A stretch of 34,071 bases of DNA from Streptomyces sp. SID11385. Its GTDB lineage: Bacteria; Actinomycetota; Actinomycetes; Streptomycetales; Streptomycetaceae. Under the pieces are notes generated by a model. The model made no database searches and was not told the DNA's origin. It was given only the letters and a program-made list of their open reading frames with translations. How positions within the stretch are numbered: the first letter of the stretch is position 1; every line of letters starts with the position of its first letter. Position numbers and translations under genes: made by a program. Below are positions 8,046 to 14,308 of the stretch, in pieces. The DNA lies in the NCBI RefSeq assembly GCF_010548245.1, contig NZ_JAAGLR010001001.1, positions 1 through 34,071 of the forward strand, in the 5' to 3' direction.

Positions 8046-8498
8046 ATGACCGCTCCGGCCCACGCGACGCCGCAGGACTTCGTGCCCTTCGCGACCGCCG
8101 CGCTCGACTTCCACCGCTGCCTCAACATCCCCGGCGGGCCCCTGGTCACCAGCCGCGCTGAACTGGACGCCCTGCACGCCCACCTCATCTCCCTGCACGC
8201 CCTCCTCGACGCCCACACCATGCGCACTCACTCGCTCGTCGAGGCCGAGGGCGGCCACCTCCAGGCCACCCGCACCCGCCTGTGGCAGGCCGCCGACCAC
8301 CTCCACGCCGCCTACCACGCCGCTCCCCACCCCACGTCGGGCGAACTGCCCGACCGCGAGGCGTGCCGCAACCCGCTGCCCGAGGGTGCCCCCGAGCTGA
8401 CCATCTGCCGCCGCCACCAGGAAGCCGCCCGCCTCGTACGCCGCCGCACCACCCCGGCCGACCTCCACACCCCCTACACCGGCCTCACGAACCACTGA
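8046..8498 (+). CDS. Small protein of unknown function within the transfer operon
   Basis: A 150-residue, His- and Ala-rich soluble protein starting MTAPAHATPQDFVPFATAALDFHR. It is mostly predicted helices and has a Cys pair in CRNPLPEGAPELTICRRH. It resembles a conserved small family found between the SCO6880-type and VirB4 genes in Streptomyces elements (perhaps annotated DUF6238, from memory and unsure). No catalytic motif seen. It lies 26 bp after the previous gene and 40 bp before the VirB4-type ATPase, so it is probably co-transcribed and may be an accessory factor of the ATPase. Confidence 0.7.
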   Translation: MTAPAHATPQDFVPFATAALDFHRCLNIPGGPLVTSRAELDALHAHLISLHALLDAHTMRTHSLVEAEGGHLQATRTRLWQAADHLHAAYHAAPHPTSGELPDREACRNPLPEGAPELTICRRHQEAARLVRRRTTPADLHTPYTGLTNH

Positions 8499-8538
8499 CC
8501 CGCCCCGGACCCGCCCACATCTTCGTCAGGAGAACGCC

Positions 8539-10053
8539 ATGCCTCGCGTCCGTGCCAGTGCATCACCCGTCTTCACCCCCCGCAAGGCATCCCGTGCGCA
8601 GCAACGGGCAGCGCGGACGGGCTTCGCCGGGGCGCGTCGCCAGGCCCGCCTCGCCACCGCCCGTCCCGTACGCGAGGGCACGGACGACGAGGCCGCCGAG
8701 CTGCGGCCGACCTATCCCGCCTCCGGGCGCCCCGGGGCCGCTTCGGCGCGGGGCGGGAAACTGCGGCTTCCCGCGCACCGCATGACCACGGCGACCGCGA
8801 GCGGCGCCTATCCCTTCCTCGCCGAGGGCGGCCTCGGAGCCGACGGCATCTTCGTCGGCCGCGACGTCCACGCCGAAGGCGCCTTCTGCTTCGACCCGTT
8901 CACCCTCTACAACAGCGGGCGCATCGAGGGCTTCACCAACCCCAACACCGTCCTGGCCGGGATCATCGGCATGGGCAAGTCGGCTCTCGCCAAGTCGCTC
9001 GCCACCCGCTCCATCGCCCACGGCTACCGCGTCTACGTCCCCTGCGACCCCAAGGGGGAGTGGACGCCCGTCGCGCAAGCCCTGGGCGGGCAGAGCATCG
9101 CGCTGGGCCCCGGCCTGCCGGGAAGGCTCAACCCCCTTGACGCCCCGCCCCGCCCCGCATCGGTGAGCGAGGACGTCTGGCGGACAGAGGTACGCACCCG
9201 GCGCCTGCTCCTGCTCGCCGCCCTTGCGCGCACCGTGCTCGGGCGCGAACTGCTGCCCATGGAGCACACCGCCCTCGACCTCGCCCTTGACCTCGTCGTC
9301 TCACAGGCCGATGCCGCCGGCGTCGAGCCACTGCTCGGCGAGATCGCGCACACCCTCGGCTCGCCAGACCGTCTCGACGACGCCCTCGGCAACCACGCCG
9401 GGCACATGGGCCCGGCCGCCCAGGACCTCGCCCACGCCCTGCGCCGCCTCGTGCGCGGCGACCTCTCCGGGATGTTCGACGCACCCACCACCGTGGCCTT
9501 CGACCCGGGCACCCCGATGCTCTCCATCGACCTGTCCCGCCTGGGCAACGGCACCGACGACACCGCGCTCGTCCTCGCGATGACGTGCGCCTCCGCCTGG
9601 ATGGAGAGCGCGCTCGCCGACCCTGACGGCGGCCGTCGATGGGTCATCTACGACGAGGCGTGGCGCCTCATGCGCCACGTCGGCCTCCTGGAACGCATGC
9701 AGTCCCAGTGGAAGCTCTCGCGTGGCTTGGGCATCGCGAACCTCATGGTCATCCACCGCCTCAGCGACCTTCTCAGCGCGGGCGACGCCGGATCGCGCGG
9801 CCGGGTACTCGCCGAAGGGCTCCTCGCCGACTGCTCCACCCGGATCATCTACCGCCAGGAGCCCGACCAACTCGACGCGGCGGCCCCCCTTCTCGGCCTC
9901 ACCGGCGTCGAGACCCAGGCCGTCTCCGCCCTCACCAAGGGCCGGGGCCTGTGGAAAGTCGCCGGCCGGAGCTTCATCACCCAGCACCTCCTCCACCCCA
10001 CCGAACGCGACCTCTTCGACACCGACGCCCGGATGTCTTCATGGCCCAACTGA
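8539..10053 (+). CDS. VirB4/TraC-type conjugation ATPase
   Basis: A 504-residue P-loop ATPase energising the transfer channel. Walker A is GIIGMGKS (141-148) and Walker B is RWVIYDEAW (about 367-375, Asp372-Glu373). VPCDPKGEW (about 167-174) and MVIHRLSDL (403-411) are typical of the VirB4/HerA superfamily. The first ~100 residues are basic and low-complexity; the VirB4 N-terminal domain is instead carried by the 6550-8019 protein. AGGAG precedes ATG 8539. It belongs to the cytoplasmic base of the secretion complex, working with the coupling protein at 19013. No frameshift or missing motif seen. Confidence 0.93.
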   Translation: MPRVRASASPVFTPRKASRAQQRAARTGFAGARRQARLATARPVREGTDDEAAELRPTYPASGRPGAASARGGKLRLPAHRMTTATASGAYPFLAEGGLGADGIFVGRDVHAEGAFCFDPFTLYNSGRIEGFTNPNTVLAGIIGMGKSALAKSLATRSIAHGYRVYVPCDPKGEWTPVAQALGGQSIALGPGLPGRLNPLDAPPRPASVSEDVWRTEVRTRRLLLLAALARTVLGRELLPMEHTALDLALDLVVSQADAAGVEPLLGEIAHTLGSPDRLDDALGNHAGHMGPAAQDLAHALRRLVRGDLSGMFDAPTTVAFDPGTPMLSIDLSRLGNGTDDTALVLAMTCASAWMESALADPDGGRRWVIYDEAWRLMRHVGLLERMQSQWKLSRGLGIANLMVIHRLSDLLSAGDAGSRGRVLAEGLLADCSTRIIYRQEPDQLDAAAPLLGLTGVETQAVSALTKGRGLWKVAGRSFITQHLLHPTERDLFDTDARMSSWPN

Positions 10054-10230
10054 AGGCTGAGCAGCGCTACTTGGCGCCCTACGGTGACCTGCGCGCATCA
10101 CGGCCCCCTCGTCGTCGCCCGGCCAGAAGACGCACAGAGGCGCCCGCTTCCCGTCCTCCGCGCTTCCTCCGTCCGCTCTCGCTCCGCTGCGAGCCCGGCG
10201 AGGGCCCGCACACCACCCGAGGCCCACCAC

Positions 10231-10917
10231 ATGACCGATGCGAACACCACCCCGACCGAAGCCCCCGGCCCGGAGCCCGCCGACGAGCACTCCTGGACAC
10301 GACATGTCCCCGCTCTGGCCGCCGCAGCCGAGAGCATCACCCGCGCCTCCGACGCCTGGGACGCTGTCTCGGACTCCCTGTGCGACGAGGACGGCTGGCC
10401 CCTCGACGAAACCCGCTACGCCGACCGCAAGGTACGCCGCGACGCCGAGGCATGGGCCGGTGTCGAGACCTTCCTCGCTCACGGCGACGAAGTCCTCAGC
10501 GGCGTTCGCGCGAACGCCCAGGGAGCCGACTACCTGGACGGCCCGATCAGCACCGACCTGAGCGTGCTCCGCGGGATCGACACCACACTCGAACGGGCCG
10601 CCGAACTGCAAGACGAGTGGGCCGAGGCCGTCACCCACCTCAACCCCATGCCCTCCAAGTACCGAGACCTGTACGAGACCCGGGCCATCGAGTTGCGAAA
10701 CAGCGAGGGGTGGCACTACGCCGACCTCCTGTCCTCACAAGGAGCCGCGCTCGCTCGCGTGGGAGCCCACCTCGCAAGCCGAGCCGATACCCCGGCGACG
10801 CCCAGCGAGCGTGTCCGGGCCGCACTCGCACGATCGGCCACCCCAACAAGCGACGCGCCCACCAGCCAGCGCGTCTCCGGGCCCCCGTCGCCGACGGCGC
10901 CAAGGCGCACCCGCTGA
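10231..10917 (+). CDS. Element-encoded protein of unknown function (228 aa)
   Basis: Not recognised. A soluble acidic protein, mostly helical in appearance (SITRASDAWDAVSDSLCDEDGW, then DLSVLRGIDTTLERAAELQDEW), with a disordered tail TSDAPTSQRVSGPPSPTAP ending in basic RRTR. ATG 10231 has a GAGG site; an upstream in-frame ATG at 10084 would add an Arg/Pro-rich stretch that looks non-coding. The 177 bp between the VirB4 stop and this start hold nothing I can name. Its tail resembles those of four other proteins of the element. Confidence 0.7.
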   Translation: MTDANTTPTEAPGPEPADEHSWTRHVPALAAAAESITRASDAWDAVSDSLCDEDGWPLDETRYADRKVRRDAEAWAGVETFLAHGDEVLSGVRANAQGADYLDGPISTDLSVLRGIDTTLERAAELQDEWAEAVTHLNPMPSKYRDLYETRAIELRNSEGWHYADLLSSQGAALARVGAHLASRADTPATPSERVRAALARSATPTSDAPTSQRVSGPPSPTAPRRTR

Positions 10918-11033
10918 CGCCGCCCTCTACCACGCCTTCCCATCCCGTCCCAACCGGCTAATCGGGGAATCCTCTTCCGCCACACCACCTCCCGCTTCGG
11001 CGGAGGACACCGCCCCACCCTCTGGAGGGCTGC

Positions 11034-11840
11034 ATGGCCGTCGAATTGCCTCTCATCACCTTCGAACGTGAAAACCACCGTGTCACCGCGCGACGCAGCG
11101 CACTCCTCGCCCAGACGCCCTCAACTCCGGCAGAGGCACACTCCGAGGCCATCGCGGCCAAGGCCGCAGAATACGAGCGCACCATTGCCGCCACCTTGCA
11201 CCGGGCGGGCTTCATCCGGGTTGATGGTCCTGGCGGTCCCCACCACCAGTTGCCCCTGGGCATAACGGACCCGGCGGAACAGCGCGCCACGACGACCCTC
11301 GCCTACGACCTGCTCGAAGCACAGGGCATAGAGGTGCGGCTCGCCCGTGAGCTGCTCGACCCAGAATTGGAACTCCGCCACCCCGGGTGGGACTTCGGAG
11401 ACTGGCTCGGTGAACTGCGGGACCGAGTAGCGGTAGCGGGCCACACCAGCGAGGTCGTCACCGCGCTGAGCGAGCTGACCGCTCCCGGAGACGGGGTCCT
11501 GCAACGCGTGAGCGAGGTCTTGGACACAGCCGCCGCCCGGTGTGACGAACTCAGCACCCCCGCAGACCGGGACCACGCGGCGCGCCTTCGTTTCCTCGCC
11601 GCCGCGATCGCCTCGCACAGCCAGCAGATCAGCGCCGTGCGTCGTACTCTCGCCGACCGACACACGGCCCTTCCGGCGAAGGGCACCCTCCAACAGCCCT
11701 GCGCTCCGGAGGCCACCCCCTCCGTCCGTGTCGAGGCTGCCCTCTCTACCTCCCCCCACGCACCGCGAAACACGGCGAGCCCTCTGTCGGTCACCCCTGC
11801 CTCGCCCCCTGGCTCTCGCCCCAGCGCCCCGAGGCGCTGA
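11034..11840 (+). CDS. Element protein with one copy of a recurring GF-domain (unknown function)
   Basis: A 268-residue protein. Residues about 52-110 contain TLHRAGFIRVDGPGG, then HHQLPLG, ATTTLAYDLLEAQGIEVRLA. This pattern (L-x3-GF, short strand, helix with RA/TL, then V-x-x-D/A) recurs in the proteins at 11843 and 14309. The middle is helical (SELTAPGDGVLQRVSEVLDTAAARCDELS) and strikingly like the middle of the 14309 protein (GGLERVREALEAVSARLEELDDES). The tail is Pro/Ser-rich and ends in basic APRR. GGAGG precedes ATG 11034. Function unknown; the domain's presence on a relaxase-like protein suggests a role in DNA processing or its control. Confidence 0.75.
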   Translation: MAVELPLITFERENHRVTARRSALLAQTPSTPAEAHSEAIAAKAAEYERTIAATLHRAGFIRVDGPGGPHHQLPLGITDPAEQRATTTLAYDLLEAQGIEVRLARELLDPELELRHPGWDFGDWLGELRDRVAVAGHTSEVVTALSELTAPGDGVLQRVSEVLDTAAARCDELSTPADRDHAARLRFLAAAIASHSQQISAVRRTLADRHTALPAKGTLQQPCAPEATPSVRVEAALSTSPHAPRNTASPLSVTPASPPGSRPSAPRR

Positions 11841-11842
11841 TC

Positions 11843-12640
11843 GTGCCGCGCGCCACCGAGCGCCCCGCGCCCCGCAGAACCATCCCGCTCCGCGAAGGCG
11901 CCCCCGCCGACTCCGAAACGGATGGAACCACCGTGCCCGCTCTCTACGATTCGCCTCCCGACTTCACAGTCGGCCATCACCCCCGCCACGGGATCGTCGC
12001 CACGGTCGCGAAGGACTCCACGCTGAACGCGTGGATGCTCAACGGCTTTGGCTTCCATGCCGTGCCCGACGAACCCGCTCTGTTCGCGCTCGCCGACCAG
12101 GCCCGTGACGGCACCGCCCGCGCAACGCGTGCCGTCACGCTCATGCGCAACGCGGGTTACGACGTCGCCGCCGATCTCGCCTACGAGCCCACACCCCCAG
12201 CCGCACGAGCTGCCGACCGCGCCGCCACTCCGAGCCCGGTGCCGACCGTCGCCTTCGCCGAGCACCCCCAGCTCGGCTTCATCGCCGCCACCGACGACCA
12301 GCTCGACAGCGAGCGAGCGGGCCGTGTCCTCCACGAGCGTGGGTGGTTGCATCAGGAGACGCTGGACATCTACGTGCTTCCGCAACCGGACGGGCGCGGC
12401 CCGGCCCTGACCACACTCGCGGACACCACGCTGGCCCTGAACGACCGCGACGTCGGCATCGCCATCCAGCCTGACCTTGCTCAGGAGGTGCTGGCCCACG
12501 AGGTATGGGTGCGCGACGAGTCCAGGCTCGCGCCGACCACTGGCCCACGCACTCTTCCACGCACCACCCCGGCCGCTGGGCCCGGCGCTGCCACAGCCCC
12601 GGTGCCCCCGCCATCCGCTTCCTCCCCGCACCATCGCTGA
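11843..12640 (+). CDS. Element protein with two copies of the recurring GF-domain (unknown function)
   Basis: A 265-residue protein starting GTG 11843, three bases after the previous stop. A second in-frame GTG at 11933 would give MPALYDSPPDFTVGHHP, where the ordered part begins, and may be the true start. Two tandem domains are visible: FTVGHHPRHGIVATV, then GFGFHAVPDEPALFALAD, RNAGYDVAADLAYE; and VAFAEHPQLGFIAATDDQ, then ERGWLHQETLDIYVLP, RDVGIAIQPDLA. Each has the same strand-helix-GF/GW-strand-helix-strand order. The Pro/Ala-rich tail ends SSPHHR. Function unknown; it is translationally linked to the paralogous 11034 gene. Confidence 0.72.
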   Translation: MPRATERPAPRRTIPLREGAPADSETDGTTVPALYDSPPDFTVGHHPRHGIVATVAKDSTLNAWMLNGFGFHAVPDEPALFALADQARDGTARATRAVTLMRNAGYDVAADLAYEPTPPAARAADRAATPSPVPTVAFAEHPQLGFIAATDDQLDSERAGRVLHERGWLHQETLDIYVLPQPDGRGPALTTLADTTLALNDRDVGIAIQPDLAQEVLAHEVWVRDESRLAPTTGPRTLPRTTPAAGPGAATAPVPPPSASSPHHR

Positions 12641-12667
12641 CCCGACTCACAAGGAGGCCGCCCACCC

Positions 12668-13165
12668 ATGTCCGTGAAGACCATCTGGCACATCGAGCAC
12701 GCCTGCGGCCACCCGGCGGACCGGGATCTGTCCAACCGTCCGGCCGACCGCCGTGCGGGCTTCGCCGAGTGGCTCGCGACCCAGGAGTGCACCGACTGCT
12801 GGCGTGCCGCCAAGCAGGACGACGAGCAGGAAAGGGCCGCCTGGCTCGCCGCAAAACGAGCCGAGGAACAGGCAGAATCGGACGCCTGGTCCCAGCAGTA
12901 CGAGATGCCCCCGCTCGATGGGACCGAGCGTGCAGTCCCCTGGGCGGTGCGCTGCCGCCACCAGCTCATGACCGCCGCGTTCACGGCGCTCGTCCTGGAG
13001 GGCGAGACGACAGAGGCGCAGTGGGAGCAAATCGAGGACGCGGCGCGCACGGTGACCCGCGCCGGCTGGTGGCTCGACCAGCGCGCCTCGGACCCAGAGG
13101 ACTTGCCCGAGCTGCTCCAGGCCGCCACCGATGCGGACAGGAGTTCCGAGAATCCGTTCTTCTGA
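12668..13165 (+). CDS. Small protein with putative CxH/CxxC zinc site (unknown function)
   Basis: A 165-residue acidic protein. The N-terminus has HACGH (Cys13, His15) and, 26 residues on, CTDCW (Cys41, Cys44), a plausible zinc site. The rest is helical and rich in Glu/Ala/Trp (EQERAAWLAAKRAEEQAESDAW). AAGGAGG sits seven to nine bases before ATG 12668, the strongest ribosome site of this block. Proteins of this type recur in Streptomyces mobile elements, but I cannot assign a function. It is the last gene before the 1.1-kb regulatory-looking region. Confidence 0.78.
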   Translation: MSVKTIWHIEHACGHPADRDLSNRPADRRAGFAEWLATQECTDCWRAAKQDDEQERAAWLAAKRAEEQAESDAWSQQYEMPPLDGTERAVPWAVRCRHQLMTAAFTALVLEGETTEAQWEQIEDAARTVTRAGWWLDQRASDPEDLPELLQAATDADRSSENPFF

Positions 13166-13342
13166 CCAGGACGGCGCTTTACCATTTCTCCCTTCGTGAA
13201 GAGGGCCGAAACCCCTTACCTAGGGCGAGGGTCCTATGTCAGCTTGCGCACAGGACGCCCCGCCTACGCGCCCAAGCAGCCGCAGCCAGGCATGCGAACG
13301 TATGAACACCTGGACGGACAATCACGCCACGCAGTTGCTGGA

Positions 13343-13368
13343 GGCAACCCGGAACGTTCCGGGTTGCC
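13343..13368. promoter_or_regulatory. Perfect 26-bp palindrome (operator or origin candidate)
   Basis: The half-site GGCAACCCGGAAC (13343-13355) is followed directly by its exact complement to 13368, with ACGT at the centre. No loop is needed, which favours binding of a dimeric protein over a terminator, although an 11-bp stem with an ACGT loop could form. No T-run follows. Confidence 0.75.
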
Positions 13369-13447
13369 CCCACCTGCCGCCCCGCAGATTCATAGAATTA
13401 AGCAATTCGGCCCAGGGCCTGGTGTCATTGGCTATCCTCCGAGACAG

Positions 13448-13475
13448 GGTCCATCCCCGCGCGTGTGGGGAGCGG
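13448..13475. repeat. Isolated type I-E-like CRISPR repeat unit
   Basis: The 26-28 bases have the actinobacterial type I-E form: GGTCCATCCCC, a short degenerate stem, GTGTGGGGAGC. The reverse strand reads GCTCCCCACACGCGCGGGGA, like the E. coli-type orientation. No second copy at spacer distance and no cas gene is present in the window, so this is not an array. Chance similarity cannot be excluded but is unlikely over this length. Confidence 0.55.
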
Positions 13476-13633
13476 CCTTCTGGACCTGCTCACAACGTGG
13501 AACTTCGGGTAGGGAAGGAGGCCGAGGCAACCGCCAATGCCTCGCCCGCCCGCAGGAGTGCCACCGTTAGCGCGGTGCTTCTCCTGTCCATGAACAGTTG
13601 CGCGTCGTCCGCCCACGGCGCCGACCAAAAGCG

Positions 13634-13663
13634 CGGGCCGCGGTGCGCTAACACCGCGGCCCG
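13634..13663 (-). terminator. Intrinsic terminator for the minus-strand micro-gene
   Basis: CGGGCCGCGGTG (13634-13645) and CACCGCGGCCCG (13652-13663) form a perfect 12-bp stem with a six-base loop. Read on the minus strand it is followed by CGCTTTT, the intrinsic-terminator order, and lies 86 bp beyond the stop of the 13750-13875 gene. Confidence 0.75.
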
Positions 13664-13749
13664 TCACGTCCGGTGACCAGCAATCACCGTGACGTGTTGC
13701 GCCTAGCGGCGCATGGCTGTGTCCACAGTCAGAAAGGGGGTCCGGGCTG

Positions 13750-13875
13750 TCAACTGCGCAGCTCTTCGCATACTCGGTCGTAAATTTCGAGTAGCAGTCG
13801 TCCGACTGCGGCGAAGAATGAACGCCGGTTCCAGTCCGGATCCTCTTTCGTACGGCGAACGCCCCTGCGTCCCAT
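13750..13875 (-). CDS. Micro-protein of 41 residues, unknown function
   Basis: Starts ATG 13875 with GGGAGG four bases upstream and encodes MGRRGVRRTKEDPDWNRRS, then FFAAVGRLLLEIYDRVCEELRS. The product has a basic N-terminus and one amphipathic helix; the DPDWNRRSFF segment looks evolutionarily constrained. A longer in-frame start at 14007 is less likely because its extension is low in character and lacks a ribosome site. It is the only leftward gene between 2.3 kb and 26 kb and has its own downstream terminator. It could be a small regulator or antitoxin-like peptide; this is speculation. Confidence 0.55.
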   Translation of the reverse strand: MGRRGVRRTKEDPDWNRRSFFAAVGRLLLEIYDRVCEELRS

Positions 13876-14308
13876 GACGCCTCCCGTTGCAGTGCCTACA
13901 TTGGCGCACACTGAAGGAACGGCGTAGGGAACCCAAAAGCCCTGCCTGGCTTGACCATAGAAGAGCGCGGGCGGCCGCGGGGCACTATTCGCAGAACTCC
14001 ATCGCACCGGCCGTTGGTGCTGACGTCTCAGTAATTGCGCCGAGTTGGTTCGGATGGCCTCGGGCTAGGGGCCGGGTCGAACGACCCAATCTAGTGGTCC
14101 TCTCGGGGCGCTGAGATTCACGGCGGTTTGGGGACGCTGAGCAGACGTGGCACGTCGTGCCGTCACCCAGTCTGATTGGTACGGAGCATCGTCACGGTGT
14201 CCCTACTACCAGCCTTTCTCGGCCCGGCCAAATCCCGGATTTCGCGGAACCTCTCCTTCTGGTAGCCCGACCGGGCTCTTTTCCCGCCACCCCTCCGAGG
14301 TCGTCGCC
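13876..14308. other. Upstream region of the relaxase-like gene, no gene seen
   Basis: This 433-bp stretch has weaker codon bias and no convincing gene. It should hold the promoter of the leftward micro-gene and of the rightward relaxase-like gene. Several short perfect dyads lie in its right half (listed next). Confidence 0.55.
14074..14282. promoter_or_regulatory. Cluster of short dyads upstream of relaxase-like gene (oriT or operator candidate)
   Basis: Visible dyads: GGGTCG-AA-CGACCC (14074-14087), GGCACG-T-CGTGCC (14149-14161), AAATCC-C-GGATTT (14230-14242) and AGCCC-GACC-GGGCT followed by CTTTT (14264-14282). The last could act as a weak terminator/attenuator just before the ribosome site at 14297. 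Transfer origins are usually dyad-rich and lie next to the relaxase gene; no nic consensus was recognised. Confidence 0.4.

Larger units (their letters stand above)
13166..13633. other. Non-coding stretch with palindrome, AT-rich dyad and CRISPR-like repeat
   Basis: No credible gene. A 147-codon frame (13236-13676) crosses it but owes its RVHPRACGER segment to the CRISPR-like repeat. The stretch holds the 26-bp palindrome (13343-13368), a short AT-rich dyad GAATT-N4-AATTC (13395-13408) and the isolated repeat at 13448. Together these suggest a regulatory or transfer/replication origin region. Confidence 0.6.

Noticed and set aside
10041..10230. Frame starting ATG 10041 overlapping the end of the VirB4 gene
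   Set aside because: It becomes Arg/Pro-rich after 15 codons, lacks a ribosome site and overlaps the next gene out of frame.
13448..13520. A CRISPR array
   Set aside because: Only one repeat unit is visible; at the expected ~61-bp distance on either side there is no second copy and no cas gene lies nearby.
13425..13676. Overlapping frames on both strands (plus 13236-13676, minus 13425-13667) as possible small genes
   Set aside because: They run through the CRISPR-like repeat (giving HPRACGE and PLPTRAG), the palindrome and the terminator stem, lack ribosome sites and show no protein character.
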